This document shows positions 52,164-62,532 of a DNA stretch of 62,532 nucleotides, piece after piece (positions within the stretch are counted from its first letter, which is position 1; each line of letters starts with the position of its first letter). Under the pieces are notes generated by a model. It ran no database searches and was not told the origin of the DNA. It saw nothing but the letters and a program-made list of their open reading frames with translations. The position numbers and the translations under genes were made by a program. The DNA is from Breoghania sp. (GTDB lineage Bacteria; Pseudomonadota; Alphaproteobacteria; Rhizobiales; Stappiaceae): positions 138,026 through 200,557 of the forward strand of contig NZ_JASJAV010000017.1 of assembly GCF_030066895.1 (NCBI RefSeq), in the 5' to 3' direction.

Positions 52164-53774
52164 ATGCAGCATGTGTTGAGCGTGGCGCAGATGGGGGAAG
52201 CCGACCGGCGAACGATTGCCGGTGGATGTTCCGGACTGAAGTTGATGGAAGCGGCGGGGCTCGGTGTGGCCGACGTGATCGCCGCGCGGCAGCCGTTGGG
52301 CAAGCGGGTGCTGGTGCTGGCGGGGCCCGGCAATAACGGCGGGGACGGATTCGCCGCCGCCCGCATCCTGAGGCGGCGCGGCTACCCGGTCACCGTGGCG
52401 CTTCTGGGCGATCCGGACCGTCTGAAGGGCGATGCGAAGCTCGCCTTCGAGGAGATGGGCGGCGAGGTCGAGGTCGTGCGTCCCGAACTGGTGGAAAACG
52501 CCGACGTGGTCATCGACGCGCTTTTCGGCGCGGGGCTCGACCGGCCGCTTAAAGGCAAGGCGGCAGAGCTGGTGCGGGCGGTGAATTCTCGCGTCGCGGA
52601 GCGCCGCCGCGCGAAAGTTGGGGCAGGGCTGGAGATCCCGGGCAGTGGCCTGCTCGGCGTGACGGGGAGGTGCGGGTTCTTTGTCGCCGCCGTCGATCTG
52701 CCGAGCGGAGTGTCGGGAGACTCAGGCGCGGTCATGGGCGTCGCCATCGAGGCCGACGTCACGATCACCTTCTGCCGCCGCAAGCCAGGGCACCTTCTCT
52801 TTCCAGGGCGCGGCCTGTGCGGACCCGTCCACGTCGTCGATATTGGCATCCCCGATTCCATCGTGCGTGAGATCGGGCCTAGGACATATGTCAACGAACC
52901 GGCGCTGTGGTGCGCGGCGTGGCATGCGCCCTCCGTCGAGGGTCATAAATATGCGCGCGGACATGTGCTGGTGGCCGGCGGCCCCGTTCATGCGACGGGC
53001 GCCTCGCGAATGGCGGCGGGCGCTGCCTTGCGCATGGGGGCCGGGCTCGTCACCGTGGCCTCGCCGAAAGACGCTCTCACGGTCAATGCGGCCCATCTGA
53101 CGGCCGTCATGATCCGGCCGGTGGACGAGGCGAAGGACTTCGCCGAGGTGCTGTCCGATCGGCGGTTCAACTCCGTTCTCGTGGGGCCGGGATTCGGCGT
53201 CGGCGAAAAGGCTCAGGCCTTCGTGCACGCGGTACTCGATACTCCACAAACCGATACGGAGATGGCCGGGCGCGTTGCGGTCCTCGATGCCGATGCGCTG
53301 ACGAGCTTTGCCGATCGGCCTGAAACCCTGTTTGAGATGATCGCCGCATCTGGCTGTCGCGATGTGGTACTGACGCCCCATGACGGCGAGTTCGCCAGGC
53401 TCTTCCCAGATCTGGCAAAGGGTACCTCGCGGCTGGAGCAGGCCAGGGCGGCGGCGCGGCGCAGCGGCGCGACCGTGCTGTTGAAAGGCGCGGATACCGT
53501 GATCGCGGCGCCCGACGGACGGGCTGCGATCAATGTCAATGCACCCGCATGGCTGGCAACGGCCGGGGCGGGCGACGTGCTGGCCGGAATCATCGCCGGG
53601 CTGGCGGTGCAGGGGCTTTCCGGCTTCGATGCGGCGGTGATGGGGGCGTGGTGCCACGGGGAGGTCGGACAGGTCGCCGGAGCGGGGCTGATTGCGGAAG
53701 ATCTGGCGCCGTGCCTCAAGCCCGTGATCGAACGGCTGGCAGCCGATTGTGACAGCGCGCTAGAGGACAATTGA
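52164..53774 (+). CDS. nnr: Bifunctional NAD(P)H-hydrate epimerase/dehydratase
   Basis: The enzyme repairs hydrated NAD(P)H: the N-terminal half (YjeF, about residues 1-235) epimerises NAD(P)HX and the C-terminal half (YjeF_C, about 250-536) dehydrates it. Motifs are LAGPGNNGGDGFAAARILRR, VVIDALFGAGLDRPL and VDLPSGVSGDSG in the first half, and HKYARGHVLVAGGP, LDADALTSFAD, LTPHDGEFARLFPDLAK and TAGAGDVLAGIIAGLA in the second. Between AVN (near 142) and FVAAVDLPSG there are about 22-24 more residues than I expect in the family (VAERRRAKVGAGLEIPGSGL onward). The frame is intact. It is divergent from glnB, as in other Hyphomicrobiales. Confidence 0.94.
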   Translation: MQHVLSVAQMGEADRRTIAGGCSGLKLMEAAGLGVADVIAARQPLGKRVLVLAGPGNNGGDGFAAARILRRRGYPVTVALLGDPDRLKGDAKLAFEEMGGEVEVVRPELVENADVVIDALFGAGLDRPLKGKAAELVRAVNSRVAERRRAKVGAGLEIPGSGLLGVTGRCGFFVAAVDLPSGVSGDSGAVMGVAIEADVTITFCRRKPGHLLFPGRGLCGPVHVVDIGIPDSIVREIGPRTYVNEPALWCAAWHAPSVEGHKYARGHVLVAGGPVHATGASRMAAGAALRMGAGLVTVASPKDALTVNAAHLTAVMIRPVDEAKDFAEVLSDRRFNSVLVGPGFGVGEKAQAFVHAVLDTPQTDTEMAGRVAVLDADALTSFADRPETLFEMIAASGCRDVVLTPHDGEFARLFPDLAKGTSRLEQARAAARRSGATVLLKGADTVIAAPDGRAAINVNAPAWLATAGAGDVLAGIIAGLAVQGLSGFDAAVMGAWCHGEVGQVAGAGLIAEDLAPCLKPVIERLAADCDSALEDN

Positions 53775-53811
53775 CTTCATCGCGCTTGTATGGGAGTACG
53801 ACGCCGCCGAT

Positions 53812-53895
53812 GCGGCTGTGGCGGAATTGGTAGACGCGCTTGGTTTAGGTCCAAGTGTTCCTGACGTGGGGGTTCGAGTCCCTCCAGCCGCACCA
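53812..53895 (+). tRNA. tRNA-Leu(TAG)
   Basis: Acceptor arms GCGGCTG and CAGCCGC pair; the anticodon arm is CTTGG-TTTAGGT-CCAAG with anticodon TAG; a variable arm and the T arm (GGGGG-TTCGAGT-CCCTC) follow. ACCA is encoded. Confidence 0.95.
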
Positions 53896-54142
53896 TGGTC
53901 CCGTGTCGGACGATCCGACTTACGCCTGGGCATCGCCCGGCATGCACCCGATGATCGGCCAGATGTTTGGTCGGGGGATCGGGGAAACCCCATTCTAGCG
54001 ATGGGACCGTGTGCTGCCGGAGAGTCGAAGCTTTCGGCGCAAGGATCGCATCCAGTTGAAGGTCCCTTGCCCGTTTATTGAACGGCCGTCTCTTCGAACG
54101 TCGGTGAGACGGCGTTCCAGATCGAGGACGAAGAACAAAACC

Positions 54143-55507
54143 ATGCAGGTAACCGAAACCCTGTCGGACGGGCTGAAGCGGGAGCTCAAGGTCGTCATCC
54201 CGGCCGATGAGATTGCCGGTCGGCTCGACACCTATCTCGACGACCTGAAGTCCAAGGTCCGCATCAAAGGTTTCCGCCCCGGCAAGGTCCCGACCGCGCA
54301 CCTGAAGCGGTTCTACGGACGTCAGGCGATGGCCGAGATCATTTCCAACATGCTCAACGAGACCACGACTAAGGTGGTGGAGGAGCGCAGCGAGCGCCCC
54401 GCGTTGCAGCCCGAGGTTGATCTGTCCGATGAAGATGCGGAGAAGGTGCTCGCCGGCGAGATCGATCTGACCTACTCGATGAGCTACGAGATCCTGTCGG
54501 ACATCGAGATCGGCACGTTCGACGACATCGAGATCGAGCGCCCGATCGTCGAGATTTCCGACGAAGGCGTGATGGAGCAGGTCGAACAGATCGCCGAGAG
54601 CAACCGTCCCTTCGAAGCCAAGTCGGGCAAGGCCCCGAAGGCGGAGAACGGCGACCGGGTGACGATGTCCTACCTCGGCAAGATTGACGGCGAGCCGTTT
54701 GACGGCGGCGCCGATCCGAACGGTCAGCTCGTGCTCGGCTCCGGCCGCTTCATTCCCGGCTTCGAGGAACAGCTCGTCGGCGTGAAGAAGGGCGAGGAAA
54801 AGGTCGTCACCGTTTCCTTCCCCGAGGATTATCCCGCCGCCCATCTGGCCGGCAAGGAAGCGACCTTCGACGTCACCGTCAACGAGATCGAAGCTCCGGG
54901 CGAGCTGAAGGTGGACGACGAGTTCGCCAAGGGCCTCGGCCTTGAATCGCTCGACAAGCTGAAAGAGATCGTGCGCGGCCAGATAGAGAACCAGTTCGGT
55001 CAGGCGACCCGTCAGAAGGTCAAGCGCCAGCTTCTCGACAAGCTGGACGAGCGCTACGACTTCACGCTGCCGGAAAAGCTCGTTGAGAACGAGTTCGACA
55101 ACATCTGGCGTCAGGTCCAGAGCGACATGGAGCGCTCGGGCAAGTCGTTCGAGGACGAGGACACCGACGAGGAGGCCGCCAAGGCCGACTACCGCAAGAT
55201 CGCTGAGCGTCGCGTGCGTCTCGGTCTGGTTCTCTCCGAAATCGGCGAGAAGAACGAGATCCAGGTCACCGACGACGAGCTGCATCGCGCCATGTACGAG
55301 CAGGTTCGCCAGTACCCGGGCCAGGAGCAGGAAGTCTTCGAATATTTCAAGAAGAACCCTGCCGCCTTCACCGGTCTGCGCGCGCCGATCTACGAGGACA
55401 AGGTCGTCGACTATCTGCTGGAGCTTGCCAAGGTGACCGACAAGGTCGTCACCAAGGAAGACCTGCTGAAGGCCGATGAGGAAGAGGACGAGGCCGCCAA
55501 GGCCTGA
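54143..55507 (+). CDS. tig: Trigger factor
   Basis: Trigger factor is the ribosome-bound chaperone with peptidyl-prolyl isomerase activity. The 454 aa protein has the ribosome-binding signature KVRIKGFRPGKVPTAHLKRF near residue 37, an FKBP-type domain at about 160-245 (NGDRVTMSYLGKIDGEPFDG; LVLGSGRFIPGFEEQLVGVK) and a long helical C-terminal domain ending in an acidic tail. ATG 54143 (MQVTETLSDGLKREL) matches the family start; the frame is open upstream. It is followed by a hairpin and then clpP, the usual order. Confidence 0.97.
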   Translation: MQVTETLSDGLKRELKVVIPADEIAGRLDTYLDDLKSKVRIKGFRPGKVPTAHLKRFYGRQAMAEIISNMLNETTTKVVEERSERPALQPEVDLSDEDAEKVLAGEIDLTYSMSYEILSDIEIGTFDDIEIERPIVEISDEGVMEQVEQIAESNRPFEAKSGKAPKAENGDRVTMSYLGKIDGEPFDGGADPNGQLVLGSGRFIPGFEEQLVGVKKGEEKVVTVSFPEDYPAAHLAGKEATFDVTVNEIEAPGELKVDDEFAKGLGLESLDKLKEIVRGQIENQFGQATRQKVKRQLLDKLDERYDFTLPEKLVENEFDNIWRQVQSDMERSGKSFEDEDTDEEAAKADYRKIAERRVRLGLVLSEIGEKNEIQVTDDELHRAMYEQVRQYPGQEQEVFEYFKKNPAAFTGLRAPIYEDKVVDYLLELAKVTDKVVTKEDLLKADEEEDEAAKA

Positions 55508-55565
55508 TCCTTCTTGGCTCCTTTCCGAACGCGTCCCTGTGGATGCGTTCGGCTGAAACGTTCAT

Positions 55566-55596
55566 GCCCCGCCCGTCTTGCGCAGACGAGCGGGGC
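55566..55596 (+). terminator. Hairpin after tig
   Basis: GCCCCGC and GCGGGGC, with an inner GTCT/AGAC stem, form a strong hairpin 58 bases after the tig stop. The T-run is weak (GTTCGTCTG). The rest of 55508-55932 shows no gene. Confidence 0.55.
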
Positions 55597-55932
55597 GTTC
55601 GTCTGTCGGAGGGTAGGGATGCGGGGGAGGCTGCCTCCACGGACATCTTCCACACCAGTCCCTTCAAAAAAATGCGATCCGGCTAAACGGATCTGCCGGG
55701 GGCGCGGGAAGGCGGCGATGCCGCGGATGAGAGCCTTGAACCGCCCGCCGGCTCTGTTAAGGATAAGATACGGTCGGCGGGATGAAGGAGACGGTCTCCA
55801 TGATCGTTCCTTTCGGGGGGCGCGATCATCTCCTATGTATTGAGTTGAACGCCGCGACTCTTGAACCTATCTGCGTGGCGCGGCGACGATATTTACGAGC
55901 GCTCACGCAAAGCGCCGAGTGATGGACCACAC

Positions 55933-56568
55933 ATGAAAGATCCTGTCGATTTCTACATGAGCACGTTGGTTCCGATGGTCGTGGAACAGACCAATCGCGG
56001 CGAACGCTCGTACGATATTTTCTCCCGCCTGCTGAAGGAGCGCATCATCTTCATCACGGGCGGTGTGGAAGACCAGATGGCGACGCTGGTCTGTGCCCAG
56101 CTTCTGTATCTGGAGGCCGAAAATCCCTCCAAGGAAATCGCCATGTACATCAATTCGCTTGGCGGCCTGGTGACCGCAGGGCTGGCGATCTACGACACGA
56201 TGCAGTTCGTGCGCCCGGACATTTCCACGCTGTGCATCGGCCAGGCCGCGTCCATGGGCTCGCTTCTTCTGGCCGCCGGCGCCGAGGGTTCACGCTTTGC
56301 GCTGCCGAACGCGCGGGTGATGGTGCATCAGCCGTCGGGTGGCTTCAAAGGCCAGGCGTCGGACATCATTCTGCACGCGCAGGAGATCATCAATATCAAG
56401 CGCCGGCTCAATGACATTTATGTCAAGCACACTGGTCGCAAGCTTGCGGATATTGAAGAAGCGCTCGAGCGCGATAATTTCATGACGGCCGATATGGCGA
56501 AGGATTTCGGTATTATCGACAAGGTCATTGTCGACCGGACGTCGCTGAGCGATGGGGATGATGCCTGA
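55933..56568 (+). CDS. clpP: ATP-dependent Clp protease proteolytic subunit
   Basis: ClpP forms the 14-mer protease chamber that works with ClpX. The 211 aa protein from ATG 55933 ([20 protein letters not shown]) has the catalytic Ser107 in [16 protein letters not shown] and His132 in [17 protein letters not shown]. The oxyanion-region motif reads [11 protein letters not shown]; nearly all ClpP proteins have INSPGG, so Leu76 replaces a very conserved Pro. The family start is not preceded by a strong ribosome site; the frame extends to 55861. It stands between tig and clpX. Confidence 0.93.
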   Translation: MKDPVDFYMSTLVPMVVEQTNRGERSYDIFSRLLKERIIFITGGVEDQMATLVCAQLLYLEAENPSKEIAMYINSLGGLVTAGLAIYDTMQFVRPDISTLCIGQAASMGSLLLAAGAEGSRFALPNARVMVHQPSGGFKGQASDIILHAQEIINIKRRLNDIYVKHTGRKLADIEEALERDNFMTADMAKDFGIIDKVIVDRTSLSDGDDA

Positions 56569-56849
56569 AATTCGTCGGTGCGCTCGTAACGGAGCGCGCC
56601 GGACCCGAAAGATCTGGACGACTGGAAACGATGCGGTATATCCCTGCTGCACGTCCGGTTTAGGCGGATATTGATTTTTCGGGTGGAAGCATGGTCGGAT
56701 TCGTTGAAGTGCTGCGTAGAATTGCGTTGTCTCGGCGGGTTTGCAGAAGGTAAATCCATCGGCCTAGGGCTTGCGGCACAAAGGCGCCGCAATGCCATGC
56801 TGATACAAGCGGGGGCGACAAGGCTTCCGAAGGATGCGGGGTTGATCGA

Positions 56850-58115
56850 ATGAGCAAGACCAGCGGCAGCGACACCAAGAACACTCTCTACTGCTCCTTC
56901 TGTGGAAAGAGCCAGCATGAGGTGCGCAAGCTAATCGCCGGCCCGACGGTCTTCATCTGCGACGAGTGCGTTGAACTTTGCATGGATATCATCCGTGAGG
57001 AGAACAAGTCCTCGCTGGTGAAGGCGCGTGAAGGCATCCCGACGCCGCAGGAAATCCGCCAGGTTCTCGACGATTATGTCATCGGCCAGTTCGAGGCCAA
57101 GAAGGTGCTCTCCGTCGCCGTGCACAACCACTACAAGCGGTTGAGCCATGCGGCGAAGAACAACGACGTGGAACTCGCAAAATCGAACATTCTGCTCGTC
57201 GGTCCCACGGGTTGCGGCAAGACGCTGCTCGCCCAGACGCTGGCCCGCATCCTCGACGTGCCCTTCACGATGGCCGATGCGACCACACTGACCGAAGCCG
57301 GTTATGTCGGCGAGGATGTGGAAAACATCATCCTGAAGCTGCTGCAGTCGGCCGACTACAACGTCGAGCGCGCCCAGCGCGGCATCGTCTACATCGATGA
57401 GGTCGACAAGATCTCGCGCAAGTCCGATAACCCATCGATCACGCGCGACGTCTCCGGCGAAGGCGTGCAGCAGGCGCTGCTGAAGATCATGGAAGGCACG
57501 GTCGCGGCCGTTCCGCCCCAGGGCGGACGCAAGCATCCCCAGCAGGAATTCCTGCAGGTGGATACGACCAACATCCTGTTCGTCTGCGGCGGCGCGTTTG
57601 CGGGCCTCGACAAGATCATCTCCGATCGCGGCACCAAGACCTCCATCGGCTTCAAGGCCAAGGTGAAGGCGCCGGGCGAGGAGAAGGCGGGCGAGCTGTT
57701 CCGTCTTCTGGAGCCGGAAGACCTGCTGAAATTCGGTCTCATCCCCGAATTCGTCGGCCGTCTGCCGGTCATCGCGACGCTCGAGGACCTCGACGAGGAC
57801 GCCCTGATTCAAATTCTCACCGAGCCCAAGAACGCTCTGGTGAAGCAGTATGCGCGCCTGTTCGAGATGGAAGACGTCGAACTGACCTTTCACGAGGACG
57901 TGCTACGTGCCATCGCGCGCCGTGCGATCGAGCGCAAGACGGGTGCCCGCGGTCTGCGGTCGATTCTCGAAGCGATCCTGCTCGACACCATGTTCGAGCT
58001 GCCCGGCCTCAAGGAGGTCAAACAGGTGGTGATCTCCCAGGAGGTCGTCGAGGGCAAGGCGCAGCCGCTCTATATCTATGAAGATAGAGCGGAAAACTCC
58101 GCCACCTCAGCCTGA
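56850..58115 (+). CDS. clpX: ATP-dependent Clp protease ATPase subunit ClpX
   Basis: ClpX unfolds substrates and feeds them to ClpP. The 421 aa protein has an N-terminal zinc domain (Cys15, Cys18, Cys37, Cys40), Walker A GPTGCGKT at 118-125, Walker [10 protein letters not shown] and the ClpP-contact loop region IGFKAKV. The sensor and arginine finger region ([15 protein letters not shown]) is intact. It follows clpP by 281 bases in which no gene is visible. Confidence 0.97.
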   Translation: MSKTSGSDTKNTLYCSFCGKSQHEVRKLIAGPTVFICDECVELCMDIIREENKSSLVKAREGIPTPQEIRQVLDDYVIGQFEAKKVLSVAVHNHYKRLSHAAKNNDVELAKSNILLVGPTGCGKTLLAQTLARILDVPFTMADATTLTEAGYVGEDVENIILKLLQSADYNVERAQRGIVYIDEVDKISRKSDNPSITRDVSGEGVQQALLKIMEGTVAAVPPQGGRKHPQQEFLQVDTTNILFVCGGAFAGLDKIISDRGTKTSIGFKAKVKAPGEEKAGELFRLLEPEDLLKFGLIPEFVGRLPVIATLEDLDEDALIQILTEPKNALVKQYARLFEMEDVELTFHEDVLRAIARRAIERKTGARGLRSILEAILLDTMFELPGLKEVKQVVISQEVVEGKAQPLYIYEDRAENSATSA

Positions 58116-58386
58116 TCGTTTCCCGGGTTACCACCCGCTCTCCGATTGACTCCCACCGCGATCCGGAGATTAATGAGTGAACCAGCGGCGAGAGATCGCA
58201 ATCATCGCCTCAAAGAGGGGCCTCCGCGATCGGCTTGAATGAAACCGTTCCTGCGCTTTCCGACCTCGTGTGTTGAAGGCCGATTGTCGGTTCCGCGCCT
58301 GTGGGATCGTTTCGCCGGGTGCGGTGCCGCAAGATGTGTCCCCCGCATTCCTCCCTGTGCCGGGACACTGATATAGAGGACAAGAA

Positions 58387-60816
<2,430 letters not shown>

Positions 60817-60850
60817 TCCGCACTCACCGCTTGAAGGCAAATGATGAAGT

Positions 60851-60880
60851 CCCCGGTCGGAGATGGCCGGGGGGCTTTTT
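60851..60880 (+). terminator. Terminator after lon
   Basis: CCCCGG and CCGGGG pair around TCGGAGATGG and are followed by GGCTTTTT, 34 bases after the lon stop. Confidence 0.85.
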
Positions 60881-61209
60881 GTCCTGCGGCGGGGTGTGAT
60901 GACGGGGGTTGCGAGAGGCCTGAGAACCCTCGGAACTGTCTTTGGGGCATGCAAATCCCGTCAAAAATGACGTGAGTCGGAGCCTCCTTTTGGAAGGCGC
61001 TGATTGTGCGAATTCGGCCGCGGAAACGCTTGAATTTTGCCGCAATCGGCCACTTTTCAGCGCGAACTTGGCAAATATCTCCAAATTCATATCGAAAAAC
61101 CCGCAAAACTGGCGGATTTCTGCGATTTTCTCTTGCACTGGCTCTCATTTCACAGGAGTGTCCTAGCGCGAATCGACGGTGATCCGCCATTTGCATGAAA
61201 GGAACTGCT
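60881..61209 (+). promoter_or_regulatory. hupB leader
   Basis: About 330 bases with no gene. The part 61020-61150 is moderately AT-rich and probably holds the hupB promoter. AAAGGA lies 7 bases before the hupB ATG. Confidence 0.4.
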
Positions 61210-61485
61210 ATGAACAAGAATGATCTCGTGGCGGCTGTTGCCGAGAAGAGTGGTCTGTCCAGGGCACAGGCCGGCGAAGCCGTTGACGCCGCTTTCGCCG
61301 CGATCACCGAGACGCTGAAGAGCGGTGGTGAAGTTCGCATCATCGGTTTCGGCAATTTTATGATTTCCGAGCGCGCAGCGACCGAAGGTCGGAACCCGCG
61401 CACCGGCGACCCGATCCAGATCCCGGCTTCCAAGACGCCGAAGTTCAAGGCCGGCAAGGGCCTGAAGGACGCGGTCAACAGCTAA
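61210..61485 (+). CDS. hupB: DNA-binding protein HU-beta
   Basis: HU is a small nucleoid protein that bends DNA without strong sequence preference. The 91 aa protein starts MNKNDLVAAVAEKSGLSRAQ and has the HU signature GFGNFMISERAATEGRNPRT with the intercalating Pro region, ending in GKGLKDAVNS. ATG 61210 is preceded by AAAGGA; the frame extends to 61195. The position after lon is standard. Confidence 0.96.
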   Translation: MNKNDLVAAVAEKSGLSRAQAGEAVDAAFAAITETLKSGGEVRIIGFGNFMISERAATEGRNPRTGDPIQIPASKTPKFKAGKGLKDAVNS

Positions 61486-61502
61486 GCGTCCGACCGTTTG
61501 GA

Positions 61503-61540
61503 AAAAACCTCGCGGCGTGGAACGCCTGCGAGGCTTTTTT
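61503..61540 (+). terminator. Terminator after hupB
   Basis: CCTCGC and GCGAGG pair around GGCGTGGAACGCCT, which itself forms an inner stem; AAAAAA precedes and TTTTTT follows. Confidence 0.9.
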
Positions 61541-61690
61541 CGTATCGTCCGTCATCGTCCCACACCGTGTGGATGGCATGGATGGCGCCTTGCATTTCGT
61601 CGTCTTTGCCCTTAAACGAACGCACGCCGTCGGCTCTCCCTCGGGCAGGCGGCCAGGCACGGGCCCCTCTGGGTGCCGAAAAGCCTCGTC

Positions 61691-61766
61691 GGGCGGTTAG
61701 CTCAGTTGGTAGAGCGTCTCGTTTACACCGAGGATGTCGGGAGTTCGAGTCTCTCACCGCCCACCA
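61691..61766 (+). tRNA. tRNA-Val(TAC)
   Basis: Acceptor arms GGGCGGT and ACCGCCC pair, the D arm is GCTC-AGTTGGTA-GAGC, the anticodon loop is TTTACAC with anticodon TAC, and the T arm contains TTCGAGT. ACCA is encoded. This tRNA after hupB is typical of Alphaproteobacteria. Confidence 0.96.
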
Positions 61767-61836
61767 TTCTTTGCCGTAGAATTGAGTGCATGAACGCGTC
61801 TCGAATAGAGTCGACGTTGTTGCGGTTCGGTTCGCG

Positions 61837-62532
61837 TTAGTCGCGCGCTGCTTCCATGATCTTTTGCGCCAGCCGTTCCGGCGCGGTTACGTGCACGCAG
61901 TGGCTGCCCGGCATTGTGACGAGCCGATACAGGCCGAGTTTTTCCGACAAACGCGGATGCCAGGGCATTGAATGCGGCATTGCCGTATCTTCGAGCGCGA
62001 GAAGATAGGATTTGCCGATTTCAAATGCCGCGGGATTGCGTGATAGCGAGATCGGGTCGGCGAAGGTGCGGAAGGGTTGAGGGACGAGCGTGCTTGCGAA
62101 GTCCTGTGCCTGCTTGTAAGTGCCGTCATTCACGAAGGCCTCCCGCAGGACTGGGAAAGGAAACGTGCCCGCTTTTGACTCCGCGGCCATCTCTTCGAAC
62201 CTGGCTTTGTAGGCGGGGGGAACGAGGTCCATTGCGCTTTCCCCGTCGTTGGGGACGAAGGCGGAAAAATAGACAAGCCGTCGGATGCGTCCGGCGGCGA
62301 GCCGGTCTGCTGCGCCAGTGATGGGAAATCCGCCCCAACTGTGTCCGACGAGGATTGCATCCTCGATTTCGTTCTCGTCGAAAAACGTCACGAGGGACGA
62401 GATCGCATCGTCAAGGGTTGTCGAGGCTGGGTCATCGCCTTCCCGGTTCCCCTTCAAGGTCGGACAGAAGACGGAATGTCCTTGTGCACGAATGAAATCC
62501 GCACATGCCTTGAAATGTTCGCCATTATTGGC
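61837..62532 (-). CDS. Alpha/beta hydrolase (5' end outside the window)
   Basis: The frame is open from the right edge of the window (ANNGEHFKACADFIRAQGH) to TAA/TAG at 61837, so the N-terminus with the start is missing. The nucleophile elbow is VGHSWGGF and the catalytic His is in MPGSHCVHVTAPERL near the end. This resembles small alpha/beta hydrolases of the salicylate-esterase/hydroxynitrile-lyase-like branch; the substrate is unknown. It is convergent to tRNA-Val. Confidence 0.85.
   Translation of the reverse strand, partial: ANNGEHFKACADFIRAQGHSVFCPTLKGNREGDDPASTTLDDAISSLVTFFDENEIEDAILVGHSWGGFPITGAADRLAAGRIRRLVYFSAFVPNDGESAMDLVPPAYKARFEEMAAESKAGTFPFPVLREAFVNDGTYKQAQDFASTLVPQPFRTFADPISLSRNPAAFEIGKSYLLALEDTAMPHSMPWHPRLSEKLGLYRLVTMPGSHCVHVTAPERLAQKIMEAARD

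Noticed and set aside
53777..55285. A 502-codon minus-strand frame opposite tig
   Set aside because: Antisense shadow of tig that also runs through tRNA-Leu, which cannot be coding on both strands in this way.

Overview
The window is GC-rich and carries gene neighbourhoods typical of Alphaproteobacteria, most likely Hyphomicrobiales (Rhizobiales). Examples are glyA-nrdR-ribD-ribE-ribH-nusB-thiL, hppA, DUF177-plsX-fabH-ihfA-merR, nnr/glnB-glnA, tig-clpP-clpX-lon-hupB, and an LdtR-type MarR regulator beside an L,D-transpeptidase. The exact genus cannot be read from the sequence alone.

Layout. 1-2421: valine catabolism (isobutyryl-CoA dehydrogenase, 3-hydroxyisobutyryl-CoA hydrolase). 2528-5559: DUF6163 protein, ldtR, an internally deleted L,D-transpeptidase and a GFA-type zinc protein. 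6008-11978: serine/glycine, deoxynucleotide-regulatory, riboflavin and thiamine genes. 12372-23112: MFS pseudogene, proton pyrophosphatase, bamE, a cytochrome bc1 assembly chaperone, the plsX/fabH/ihfA block and a metallo-hydrolase. 23371-36360: an accessory stretch with a CocE-type hydrolase and ATP-grasp pair, a TMAO-reductase-like respiratory cluster, and a spore-coat-U chaperone-usher pilus locus behind a strongly AT-rich block. 36542-43884: tRNA-Pro and an exopolysaccharide locus. 44812-49250: an ABC/FtsX transporter with a DUF3299-like protein, and an alkaline phosphatase. 49828-61766: glnA, glnB, nnr, tRNA-Leu, the tig-clpP-clpX-lon-hupB block and tRNA-Val. The window ends in a partial alpha/beta hydrolase.

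The most striking property is the uneven state of the genes. Most core genes are intact. Nearly every accessory gene between 23 and 49 kb is broken by frameshifts, in-frame stops (12 noted) or internal deletions. A few housekeeping-type genes (fabH, the bc1 chaperone, the acyl-CoA dehydrogenase) carry single lesions. Several frameshifts lie in homopolymers (A7, G6, G8, C10) or in a CG dinucleotide run, so sequencing error must be excluded. The contrast with the intact core, the transition-type stop codons and the in-frame or larger deletions also fit a lineage in early genome decay, losing surface structures, alternative respiration and phosphate scavenging.

A second layer of structure is a dispersed family of about 105-145 bp intergenic palindromic repeats with seven clear copies, one of them inside the riboflavin operon. 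Two other inverted-repeat types also occur. No CRISPR array, insertion sequence or prophage was seen.
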